Assembly: GCA_019916065.1 (NCBI GenBank)
Contig: CM034240.1
Span: 46,672,238 to 46,736,237, forward strand
DNA from: Vitellaria paradoxa
Lineage: Eukaryota > Streptophyta > Magnoliopsida > Ericales > Sapotaceae
Reading direction: 5' to 3'
DNA length: 64,000 bases
Positions 1-11,025 of the stretch are shown here, one piece after another (the first letter of the stretch is position 1; every line of letters begins with the position of its first letter). Position numbers and translations under genes: made by a program. The notes beneath the pieces were generated by a model, which worked only from the letters and a program-made list of their open reading frames with translations, did not search any database and was not told the DNA's origin.

Positions 1-1190
1 GACAAGCGACTTGCGGTTAAAGTTAGGGGTTTGTTGAGACTTCCTCGACCAATCTAGAGAGTATCACTCCAGGTAAACCGACCAAAAAATGCCTACTGGT
101 ACGGTATGATCACCATCCTTGTACATCCCAACCATGTGAGGATGCTATCACCATTTGGTCTGTCACAACCTGCCACCTTAGATCATGCTGGGTGCTTAAG
201 AAAGCTAATTTGGACAACGGTGTGGCATGGTTCAGGAATTACACAGGGCGTTCTGGATTTGCTATTGTGTTCTAGAATGTCCTAGGATGGTCCCAAGTGT
301 TCTAGAGGTTCTGGGATTTTCTAGTATAATCCAGAATTTTCTAGAAGCCACTAGGGTATTCGAGGGGCCTATAGAATATTCTAATGCCTAGTGAAGTTTC
401 TAGGAAGTGTCTTGAATATTCTAGAATATTGTACCTAGTTGTGGAGAATGATAGAATATTCTAGAATGTTGGGGAGGTTTCCCTTGGAAGCTTAAATGTA
501 TAAATATCTAGTTATTTTGGTGAAGGATTTAGAGGCAAATCTCCGCCATCCATTTGGCATAATATCTACCGTCCATTGAGGAGGTGCAAGACTGTAAATA
601 GGATGTGTTGGGTTCATTTGTATCTTTCTCACTTGCTTCCTTTGGGAGTGTTTAGCTTCCTAGTTAGAGTTAGGCAGACTTAGCACCACTACAAGGGGTC
701 AAGTGTCTAAATGCTACAAGTCGAGGTCAGAAAAATCTGAGCTCATGATCGGTTGGATTGTCTTTCTGCTATGGACAGGTTAGACCATGCAGAGATGGTC
801 ACATGTCCTGTGGACCACCATCATGGGCATGTTGGGGCTAACCCTCCTCCTTGGCCTAACCCTCCCTCTATAAATACCTTTTCGTCTACCTCTCAAGGCA
901 TTTGAACCGTTCACTGTTGCCAAAGTTTTGCTCTGGTATGCTCTTTCCTTCTCTAGGCTGTGCTTAACCTGCTTACCTCTAATAAGTCCCGATATAGACA
1001 ACCTTCAACATTGTTTTCAGACGGTCATATCACCCATCCCGAGATTGGTCATTTGCCCTTTGCTTATTTACCTCTTATACATCATCGACGATAATGTAAT
1101 GCAGATTTTATTTCTTTTGATATCTTGTGGATTAGATTTCGCTTACTTCTATGTCAGGCAAGTTTACTCCTTTTTCTACTTTTCCTTTTG
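1..1190 (+). mobile_element. Retroelement (LTR-like) segment, partial
   Basis: No host exon is visible here. The segment looks like LTR regulatory DNA: repeated TTCTAGAA / GAATATTC motifs, two TATAAATA boxes (499-506 and 869-876), and GC-richer sequence that stops abruptly before AT-rich intron-like DNA. I see no gag or pol coding, no second LTR and no convincing target duplication, so the class and both ends are uncertain. It lies where upstream exons of the helicase at 1705 would be expected, so it may sit inside an intron of that gene or may have truncated it. Confidence 0.4.
270..506 (+). promoter_or_regulatory. Cluster of heat-shock-element-like motifs before a TATA box
   Basis: Alternating GAA and TTC blocks at 5-bp spacing occur at 270-280, 334-346, 374-382, 415-431 and 455-471. 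The last two read GAAnnTTCnnGAAnnTT, close to a full plant heat-shock element. A TATAAATA box follows at 499-506, about 28 bp after the last block. The motif spacing is seen directly; heat responsiveness is inference. Confidence 0.5.
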
Positions 1191-1704
1191 ATTTTTCTCC
1201 ATTTCTGCCCATGTTTATGCTGTTATGTGTTCTGATATTCAAATTATGAGTACTAAATTGTAAAGAATTAATCAAATTGAAGCTATAGCTTTACTAGCAA
1301 GGCTATAGCTGCATCTTCGAAGAATGCGCACATGCTGTGAGGCCCATGGAGTAATGGAATATCTTAGTCTGTCCACATGCATTAGTCTTCCATTGAACTC
1401 GTATGATTCATCTAACCTCCAGAGTTAGTTCCCTTCTGATTTACTTGGGCCCACCTAGGCGTATTCTTGAGGACGTGGTGTAGTTGGTTTGTTTTTAGAA
1501 ACTACCACTTAGGACACATATTTTTGTAGACTTCGGTATCTCCCTTTAGTTTCCTAACCAATTTGCTGCTAGGACTTGGTATTCTAAATTGAAATGGGCA
1601 TGCTTTTAGTAAAACAATTTAACTAAATGTTGTGTATATATCGTTTTCCACTGCTTTAGTAACAGTTTTAATTGGTGACTGATATTAAAGGTAGTGTTTT
1701 CCAG

Positions 1705-2897
1705 GTTGACACGTTACAAAGGTTTCAAGGAGGGGCACAAAAGAATTCTTGTGGCGACTGATTTAGTTGGAAGAGGAATTGATATTGAACGGGTCAACAT
1801 TGTCATCAACTATGACATGCCTGATTCTGCTGACACCTACCTGCACCGTGTATGTCCCATGTTTGTGTATGAGATGTGCATGGATACTGCAGTTATAGAA
1901 TTGCCTTGACATTCCTTGGTTTTTAATAATTGACAGGTGGGTAGAGCTGGGCGGTTTGGAACCAAAGGGCTTGCTATTACATTTGTGTCTTCTGCGTCTG
2001 ACTCTGATGTTCTCAATCAGGTAATTAGTCACATTTGATATCAGCTTGTTGGCTGAATTCCTCGTGTGTGTGTAATATTTTGACAGCCCATTTATGTATT
2101 AACCTTGGCTGTTCATACAGGTTCAAGAAAGGTTTGAGGTGGATATCAAGGAACTGCCAGAGCAAATTGATACTTCCACATACAGTATGAATCCTATGCT
2201 TCCTGTTAATGTGTTAAATTTTTTTTTTGCTTCATTCAATTGATTGATTCTGATTTTTCCTAAATCCAATGTAGTTTTTATTTTGACTTGGTTTTGTGCC
2301 ATGATTGAATGAGAATGAAAAAGAGGCTCGTAGATTGTCTTAGCTTTGATGTGGGATCTGAGTTTTGGAATTTGCCTATTGTGTGAATTATGTATTGCAA
2401 ACCTTTGTGTCGTTCAATTAGAAGGTAACTGGAGGCATGAGCTCCAAAAACAAAGAAGAGGGTAGCCTTACTGCTTAGGTAAGGTTTGGATTGGGGGGGT
2501 GTTAAGGATAACGGGGTAAGTTTTACCCTAGTAGCAGTTATGGGGGGTAATGTATTATTTTTAGTTATGTTTGGATAACAGGGATAAAATTTAACTGATG
2601 ATTGATTGTGTTGAATTTGGAGTGGGTGTAACAATTCATCTATATAATTTAATCATGATTGGTTTGAACATAAACTTTAATAAATATTTTAATAAAATTA
2701 TTGATTTAAAAAGTAATTCATTTAATTTTAATAAAAAAATATACTACTTATCCCAAAAAAAAAAATAATAAATAAAATGTATTTATTTTACGTGATATTT
2801 TCTCATTGTGCCTTCCATATATGTAGTATCCTTTGCAAGGTATCGTTTTATTATGTTTCTTACTGTTTGTTTTTATTATTATGCAGTGCCATCGTAA
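1705..2897 (+). CDS. UAP56: UAP56-type DEAD-box RNA helicase, last four exons (partial)
   Basis: Four exons are supported: 1705-1849, 1937-2020, 2121-2184 and 2887-2897, all with GT..AG borders and matching phases. Together they encode the last 100 residues of the second RecA-like helicase domain, ending TSTYMPS. Motif V ([10 protein letters not shown]) is in the first exon, and motif VI ([10 protein letters not shown]) is split across the first intron. The family unwinds RNA in the TREX mRNA-export and spliceosome pathways in the nucleus, and its C-terminus is nearly invariant in plants. The final exon holds only the tail of the Met codon, Pro, Ser and the stop. Exons for the N-terminal two thirds, including the DEAD box, are absent from 1-1704. 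Either the gene continues left of the window across a long retroelement-bearing intron, or this is a 5'-truncated copy. The visible exons show no damage. Confidence 0.9.
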
Positions 2898-3875
2898 TGG
2901 AAATTATTTTTTGGCTGGCTTGGAAGCTTCAAACATTTGTGTAATTCTGTCAGACTCTGATTGGAAGGTTGGAGTAGCATGAGCAGTATTTTTTCTTCGG
3001 CAATTGGAATACCGAAGCAGAGGGCTAGCAGAGAGCCTTTCGTCTCATCTTTTTGCCCTCCCTTTCTTTTTAGCTATCTGGCACTTAAATATATCGAAGT
3101 TTAGACTGGAAGTAGAATTAGGCCTAGTTGAAATATTTGTAATGGCTGTTCAAAGTTTGTTTGACGTTCATGGAGTACTTAATTTTAGCTCTCTGTCCTA
3201 TCCATTCTATTGATTTTGTTATCTTTCTGTAATCTTTTGACTACTTATTGCGACTTTTTTTTTTTTTTTTGGGTTGGAAGCAGTGGTTCTTATATGGGTT
3301 TGCACCAATTGAAATGATGTGGTGCTACATTCTCAATTATTGGAGAATATTTTTTTTTCGTTGCTTTTTATTCTTAGTTGTTACGAATGGAAAAATATTT
3401 GGAAGGCCATGGCAGCGACCTTGAGATTCTATTTCAGTTTTTTATTTTTTGGTTAAATGTTAAAGAAAATTTTTTAATCGTACGATGTCCTATTTTGGAA
3501 AAAGTTATTTTGAATCGAAAGAAGTTTTTTATTTTTTTTATTTCTTGTTAATTTTATTTCCCCAATCAGGCATTTAAGGAGGGTTGCGATGCCGAAAAGA
3601 TGCTTTCAGGTTTTTTGAAATTTTAGTTTCAGAATCTGTGAGCAAAAACATCAAAAGTTGGTGTTTTGCTTGTTGGGTTGATGACACACCAATTTTGGTT
3701 TATGTGATAAGAGATATAATGGTTATCTTAATTTAACCTGATTAAAAAGTTACAAAATATTTAGCAAACAAATAAAAAATTATCAAAAATTATTAAAAAT
3801 TTATACCAAATGTTTAAAAATTATGAAAAATTATTAAACATTTCTATTCGTTTTAACGGACGTAATAAAAGTTTT

Positions 3876-4023
3876 ACTTTTAAAAAATTACCAAAAAACT
3901 ATCAAAAATTGTGAATTTCAAAGTCGCTCCTAGTTTTACTTACACTTATACTTTTAAAAAATTACCAAAAAATTATCAAAAATTGTGAATTTCAAAGTAG
4001 CTCCTAGTTTTACTTACACTTAT
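3876..4023. repeat. Two-copy tandem repeat, 74-bp unit
   Basis: Two nearly identical units start at 3876 and 3950. Both contain ATTACCAAAAA, then TTGTGAATTTCAAAGT and CTCCTAGTTTTACTTACACTTA. Only a few substitutions separate them, so the duplication looks recent. No coding content. Confidence 0.85.
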
Positions 4024-4560
4024 TGAGGTTTTGAATATGTGCATTTTCTATATAGGTTTTAGAGATAAGGGCAAGGAGATCTCTTGTGATTTTTGAATTT
4101 TATATATTAACATTTCTTATTTTTAATTTTCTTTTAACAAGTAACTATTGGCCTATATGAAATGATTGGAATATTTTTAAAATAAATAAAAAATATATAT
4201 ATATGTATTAGTGGTGTTAATCAAATATAAAAAGTTCTTAATTTTTTTTAACTCATGGTTTGTCTTTCTTAAAATTTAAAAAAAACCAGGGATTTAAAAA
4301 AAAAAAATTAGTACATGAAAAATTATGGCTCCAAAATTTTTTAATGCGATGTCGATTCTAGGAAATGCCATTAATATACATATTTTTTTTTGGTGAAAAA
4401 AATTTTAGGTTATAAATCAACCTTCTTAAATTTTAAATATTTATTTCTTAATTATTATACCTGTTAAAAGAATCATCTAATTTTATTTGAAACTAAAATA
4501 TGTAAATAATCAACACATTTTTATTTTATATACATGGTATAATTTGCTTTGGTTTATTTT

Positions 4561-5150
4561 AAGGGTACTCCACTCATTTCACACGATCAATTTAATCAAA
4601 AGTTTTTAACAGCAAGCGATATACCTATCTATTTTGGTATATCTATTTTGAGTGCGCATAAACAATAAAGTGCATTACTGTTATTTTAATTTATCTAAAG
4701 AGATCCCTACTTATGTAAATTATATTCTTTGACTTTATTCAACTCTTTCATGCATAGTATTTTTTTACAATAGAAGTTATTTTTTAAGTCGAATTATTTT
4801 TTCATTCGAATTAAAGAGTATTCTAGCCATTTCAAATGATTAATTTAGTTAAAAGTTTCTAATAGCAAGCATTATTTATGCGCAAAGACAAACTACAAGA
4901 ACGTACGTGCCTATTTTTGATATACATAAATGATTAGGTGTATTACCACTACTTTATTTTATTTACAAAATTTCTTATTTATGTAAGTTGTATTCTGCGA
5001 TTTTATTCAACTCCTCCATGTATAATATTTTTCTACACTAAAAAAATATATTTAAAAGAGAATTATTATTTTTTTATTCAAATTGAAGAGTATTCTAGAC
5101 ATTTCGCACGATTAACTTAGTTGAAAGTTTCTAATTAACAACAGATGATA
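4561..5150. repeat. Diverged three-copy direct repeat
   Basis: A module reading roughly AGAGTATTCTAG..CATTTC..CGATTAA..TTAGT..AAAGTTTCTAA begins near 4564, 4807 and 5087, at spacings of about 245 and 280 bp. The copies are clearly related but eroded by substitutions and indels. This suggests an old tandem array or nested copies of one element. Confidence 0.6.
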
Positions 5151-5262
5151 TTGATGTGCAAGGAGTAGAACTTTCACATTGTGATAGATCGCAAAACATT
5201 ACAAAATATCAATAGTAGTTTGATGACATTCAAATTCCAATCAATAATTTTTTTTTTGCTTA

Positions 5263-5600
5263 ATTAAAATATAAGAAATTCCTATCTCATTTAGATTAGA
5301 ACACAATGAATAATTATTAGTTAAATAATATATATGAAAAACTCATAAAATAAATAGAATTATTTGATTAATTATAGCAGTAGACTTATATAATAAATAT
5401 TTTTTTAAAATAATTAATATGTAAAACAAATCAAAATTTTTTAATTAATTAGAATATGGGAGAGTACTATCTCATTTAAATTATAATACCGTGCATAATT
5501 ATAAATTAAATAATATATATAGAAGACTTATAAAATAAATAGAATTAGTTAGTTAATTAGAATAGTAAAATTATATAATAAATAAATTTCTTTAAACTAA
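5263..5600. repeat. Diverged two-copy direct repeat, about 190 bp apart
   Basis: Copies start near 5263 and 5452. Each contains ACTATCTCATTT- or CCTATCTCATTT-like sequence, then a TTAAATAATATATA block, then a CTTATAAAATAAATAGAATTA-like block in the same order. No coding potential. Confidence 0.6.
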
Positions 5601-6344
5601 TTATAATTAGTTGTTACTAGCACAGCAACGTTTCTCAGGGTCTACTCTATATATATTTAATGTGATATGCTTAAATTTTTCTTAGCCTTTGTATTTTTCC
5701 CTTTTCTATAACTCTCTTCTCGATACTTTTTCTCCAGATATCGGAGATAATTGTGTTTGTTAACACAGGCGGATGCACACGGGGGCAAAGAGATCAATCG
5801 ACCCCATTAGAAGTAAAATTTTTGTAAAAAATAGTATAATTTTTAGAATATTTTTATACTTTTACTTTTATAAAATATATTTTTTAAAACAGATTGTCCT
5901 AATATCTTAAACAATTTATAAGTTTTGCTTTTAATTTTTATATTAAGCACACTGTTTTTGCTTGTCAATTTGATCCCGATATAACAAAATTATAAATCCG
6001 TCACTGTTTCTTCAACATGCAGAAATCTAAGGTAAAAATTGATATTTTATTTTTGTATATTGATTTTGAAAGCAATGATTTATTTGTTTATTTAAAATAT
6101 ATTTTGTGTGTGTTTGGAGTGAAAAAAAAAGATATATTGAGAGTTCGTAATGCGTACAGTGAAAGAAAAAAGTTGATGTGATATAAAGTTAACAGGGATT
6201 TATTTGTTGGTTTTTTGCAAACCAAACGATGCCTTTGTGGGCATGATTGTCAGAGGATGATTTAGCCACATTTTGTTGAATTCCAATTATTATACAAAGC
6301 ATTTGGTTAACCAAAGTCAATCGATTAATTTATTTCCATTGCGC

Positions 6345-6375
<31 letters not shown>

Positions 6376-6420
6376 GTGACAACTATACATGTATGCCCAA
6401 GATTATTGATTTATTTTATG

Positions 6421-7023
6421 TTAATTATGTTATTCGAAATTGAAACGATGTCAAGTGTGGAGGGTTAGGGTGGAGTGAGTCTAACCTTTTTTAAAAATTA
6501 TGTTGAGTATTAAGCAATGGTGAGATCACTGGAGTCCAGCGGAGAGAAGAGCACTAGAGGTAATCTGGAACAAGAGAGAAAGAGAGTGGGGATGATAATG
6601 GTCGGTGCTTGGTATACCTTTGATGCCAGACCCTCTTGAGAAGGAGAGTTTATATATGTGTGAATGGAGTCTTTTAGGCGAGAATGTTTAGTCCCAATGC
6701 AATGGACAGAAGGAAGGGTGAGAGTCGCCCATTTAATTCTCTCTCTCTAGATGGATTGGATGAATTCTAACGGTCTTCTGTTCTAACCTCCAATCGACTA
6801 AACATTTGATGATCCCGCTATTTATTAATTTATTAAAGGAGAATCCTCAGACCTTGTTCCGAATCCAAGAAAAGATGTACATGAATGGAATTATTTGTAC
6901 TCATCATTAATTATTCTAAGCAAAGGTGACATGGCGTATGTGGTTTCGCACCATCGTAAGGTGTAACGGCCTTAAGATGCTAATTATGTTAATTATGTTA
7001 TTCGAAATTGGAACGACGTCAAG
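6421..7023. repeat. 35-bp direct repeats flanking a 530-bp non-coding segment
   Basis: TTAATTATGTTATTCGAAAT followed by TG(A/G)AACGA(T/C)GTCAAG is present at 6421-6455 and again at about 6989-7023, with two or three mismatches. The intervening DNA has no recognisable coding sequence and is less AT-rich than its surroundings. The arrangement fits insertion with duplicated flanks or recombination-mediated duplication. The repeats are longer than most transposon target duplications. Confidence 0.6.
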
Positions 7024-7860
7024 AAAAAGGATGCTTTGAAAAATTGTGCGAAGAAAAATCCTTGATAAAGTGAAAAATATTACAATAAAATTGTTACATT
7101 ATTTTTTGCAAAAATATTTTATATAATTTTTTTTCGAAAAAGCATAAACATATAATTTACTCTTCATGTTGAGTGAAGATAGCAAAGAGTGCGGCAAGTC
7201 ATCGATCTCGTGCTTTAAGATAGATAAGCAAAATAACAAGTTATCGCATGTGATATCACATGGATGATCAGACTGCATGGCTCCAAAAATACTTAGCTGT
7301 ACGGAATTCGTATAAATTCCATGTAATCACCTATCAATTAGATTATTCATCTGGCCAGTGGAAGTCCAATTTGTAGTAATTTTCGCTATTTTTTTATTAA
7401 AAGGTGGTGGTTAAAATTTTTAGTGTATTTTGTAAATCGAATAGTAATTTTTGCCAATTTTTATTAACCTTTGAGTTTTTGATAAAATTTTTAATAATTT
7501 TTGACAACTTTTAACAAGTTTTAATAATTTTTAATTTGTGTATTTTGTAAAAATTTTGATAACTTTTAAGTTGAACAAATTACTATAACTGAGCCAAAAA
7601 TAACAAAAATTATTGTTTCACTAAATACTTAAAAAACAAAAATTAGTTATTTTTTATTAAAAATTTATCCACCAAACGCTGCCTTATTTTCCTACCTAAA
7701 AATGCTTAGAAGTAAGAGAAACTAGTTAGAAATAGTTGATTTCGTTGAACAAGTACAATTTAAAACCCATGCGTGAAATTAATGGTTTTTAACTTTTTAC
7801 ATACAATAGGAGTATGTCCATGTGATGCAAACCTCATCAGTGTTTAAATATATTATATAT

Positions 7861-8124
7861 GGTCTCGTTTGGAGCACTAAAAATTAAAAAAAAAATTAAT
7901 AAAATTTTACAATTTTTTTTACCCCAAAATACATAAATCTTTATAAAATGAAAACAAATTTTACAAAAAAGTTGAAACTTCTCTGTCAAAATTCGTTTAA
8001 ATAGACCATTTGAATGAATTTTCTTTTATTCATTTTTAATTTCTTTTGATTTGTTAGCCGCACATTAAAAATCAAAAAATAAGCCCAACTATCTTATACC
8101 TCAGTTTTTATAACTTCAAACATC
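7861..8124. mobile_element. Possible MITE with TTTGGAG-type ends
   Basis: The segment opens with TCGTTTGGAGCACTAAAAAT and closes with TTTTTATAACTTCAAACATC. These are imperfect inverted ends of the same style as the clearer element at 16159-16540, with which it also shares internal text. I could not confirm a target duplication. Confidence 0.35.
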
Positions 8125-8671
8125 ATATGTGTGTGTATATATATATATACAACAAGTTAACTTGGGGGTTGAGAATTTGACTGTTGATTTCTTTAAATTA
8201 ATTCGTGCATTGAAAGAAGAGAAGTCTATGAATGCAAAAACAAGCTATACATTCATCAGATTGGAAGCCACTTCTATGACAAGCTATTTGATGGCAATAA
8301 TATGCCAGTCAATGTCAAAGGGCCTCCGAGAAGCAAGGTTTATATACGCACACACACATATATATATATATAGATGTTAACAAGAGGGTTCATAATCATA
8401 GGTTGTTGATACTCCTTATTTATGATGACTTCATTGTTCGATAGAATGGTAAGGTTGTCGAGCATTATTAGTTTCTTGGTTTATTGGGACTAGTTAATTA
8501 TGGTCATTATAGTAATTTTAATTAATTTTATATTATTTATCTCATAAATATGTGATTTTTTTTTATGTATCTCAACTCTTTTCGCTTTGTAACATTGAAA
8601 AATGATTAATGTCGTTTCGTAACAATTTTAGAATATCTTGATTCATTTACTTAATTTGTTACGCAAAGGTC

Positions 8672-8768
8672 ATTATACTAAATTTTAATTATTTTATTCT
8701 TATGATATCATCTACTACATAGATTATACTAAATTTTAATTATTTTATTCTTATGATTTCATCTACTA
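8672..8768. repeat. Two-copy tandem repeat, 51-bp unit
   Basis: The unit beginning ATTATACTAAATTTTAATTA recurs at 8672 and 8723, with one or two differences and a shared end TCATCTACTA. It lies about 200 bp upstream of the polygalacturonase start. Confidence 0.75.
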
Positions 8769-8780
8769 GTTATACTATGA

Positions 8781-8922
8781 CTCTATTTAGAGTAACAAAA
8801 ATCCTGAAAAATGATTTAAAGTACTGAAAAATTTTAAAAATTATTCACTTTTTATTTCACTGTATGAATTATAAACTCACAATTTATTTCACTTTTTCTT
8901 ATTTTTTATCACTTCAAATGCA
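8781..8922. mobile_element. Short MITE-like element at the polygalacturonase 5' end
   Basis: About 140 bp. It opens with TCTATTTAGAGTAACAAAAA and ends with TTTTTTATCACTTCAAATGC, so the ends are imperfect inverted copies. The interior (ATTATTCACTTTTTATTTCACTGTATGAATTAT) is shared with the copies at 9221, 50031 and 59611. The most upstream possible ATG of the polygalacturonase (8918) falls within its right end. Confidence 0.5.
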
Positions 8923-8950
8923 TCATATATTACCAGCATTCAAGACCATA

Positions 8951-10150
8951 ATGTACAGCTGGGCTGTCCTATATATGCAGGATCATTGCATCATTTTCTT
9001 AATTTTAGGGCTCGTCTTATCAGGGCTGGGTACGACAACGAGTCTCAAATCCTACCATTCTTTCAATGTCATGAAATATGGAGCAGTTGGAGATGGAAAA
9101 ACTGATGATTCACAAGTATCTCTCTCTCTCTCTCTCATAATTCCGTTGTTTGATATATAAATCTTACGTTGTATTAGAACACAACTAGCTATATCAGATT
9201 TTTTACCAAAATTTTATAATGGCCCATGTAGAGTGATAAAAAATTTTAAAAAACGATGAAAAATTATTAAAATTATTTACTTTTTATCACACTGTATAAA
9301 TTATTAATTTATAATTTATGTCACTTTATCCTATTTTATCTTATTTTTTATTACTCTAAACACATTCAATATTTTAGCCGGGGGTGTGAATTGTATAGTT
9401 AATTACGTGCATAGAGCTAATTGTAAAATTTACATATATGAACTGTTAAGATTGCGGGATCACATCATGAAGTATTTTTCTCTTAATTATGAGAGTTCAA
9501 ATTAAAATTTTATAAATAACTTCAGGTTTTTGTTTTGAGGAACACATTAACTAATCAATATGGTTTTTTTTTTTTTTTGGGGGGGGGGGGGGGGGGGTGG
9601 TGCTGTCGGGGGATAAAGTGCAGGCATTTTTGAAGGGCTGGAGAGCTGCGTGCGAAGCTAAATCAGTTAACCCTATCCTGGTTATACCTGGAAGGAAGAC
9701 GTTCCTGCTGAAGCCAGTAAATTTCAATGGTCCATGCAAGTCCTCCCGTATCTTTGTCCAGGTAAATCTATTTCTACCATCAATGGTGTAGTTGAGAAAC
9801 CACATGGTTTTATTATTTACTTTGGCTGAATTGAAAAATATTAAACAAATAAAACAAAAATAAAAATTATTTCTTGATAAATTAATTTTTTTCCCATTTA
9901 TCAATGTTGTATTTTTTTCTCTCCATTTTTTTTTTCAATCAAGAAATAATTTTAAATGTGAAGGCGATTTTCAACGGCCTTTACGGTTGAACTGGTCAGT
10001 CAGGACTTGTTTAGACTGATTTACCTCCTCGTGGTTCTTTGTTGGATAGGGCTACGGAGTGAGCTTCACCTAGTGCGCACTCATGGGTAGCGACTGCGAG
10101 TTTCTTCCTGACTCCAGAAGAAATAATTTTAAATTCCTTTTTCCTCTGGC

Positions 10151-10181
<31 letters not shown>

Positions 10182-10993
10182 AAAAATCACACTCTAATTA
10201 ATTCCACAGGTTTCAGGAAACATAGTAGCACCAAACTCAAAATCGGGATGGAGTGACGCTCACATTGATAAATGGCTCGCTTTCTCTTACGTCAACGGCC
10301 TCGTCATCAGTGGAAAAGGGACAATTGACGGCCGGGGATCAGCTTGGTGGTCACAGCCATGCATAAATAATGCACCAACTGTAAGTATATGCATATGCCG
10401 TGCTTTGTTTGAAAGTTCGATTCAGCTGGAAAGAGAAGGGGGGGGGGGGGGGAAGAGAGAGAGAGAGAGAGAGAGAGAATGGGAAAATGAAAACTAATGG
10501 AAAGAGAAATTAAAACAAGCTATATATTTCCTTCGGTGGAATAATCACTCTCTCCCATTTTTCCCAAAAACCAAACATGTATGATGGGAGAGAAAATTAT
10601 GTTTTCCCTTCGTTTTCATTTCTATTATCTCCAAACCAGACCTATATCTATATATCTATATATATATATATATAGAATGTGTTTGGAGTAATAAAAAAAT
10701 AGAATAAAATGAGATAAGTTGTAAATTTATAATTTATATAATAAGATAAAAAATGAATAATTTCAGTATGTTTTATCATTTTTTAGAATTTTTTATTACC
10801 TCAAATAAAGTCGTAGTTTAAAAAAATCATTTTAATTTCATTTCTTATGGCAAATTAAGCTCTTAACACATTTCTATTTGTTCAGGGTGCAAAATGTAAT
10901 GGACCAACTGTAAGTAGAATATATTTGCACCATCTCCTTATTAATTTTGTTTTCATTTTTTTAATATTTTGTTGTTGCCATTGAATTGTATGG

Positions 10994-11025
<32 letters not shown>

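Larger units (their letters stand above)
2898..8780. other. Long AT-rich intergenic spacer
   Basis: No credible coding exon is seen between the helicase and the polygalacturonase. The DNA is AT-rich with homopolymer runs, a TA microsatellite near 6344-6370 and several diverged direct repeats listed separately. Short open frames here are low-complexity and match no family I recognise. Confidence 0.6.

Noticed and set aside
780..1191. Two short overlapping frames, one on each strand
   Set aside because: Composition follows the retroelement-like DNA, with no family motif or conserved start context.
2278..2634. Minus-strand 118-residue frame
   Set aside because: It sits in the last intron of the UAP56-type gene, is low-complexity and has no recognisable domain.
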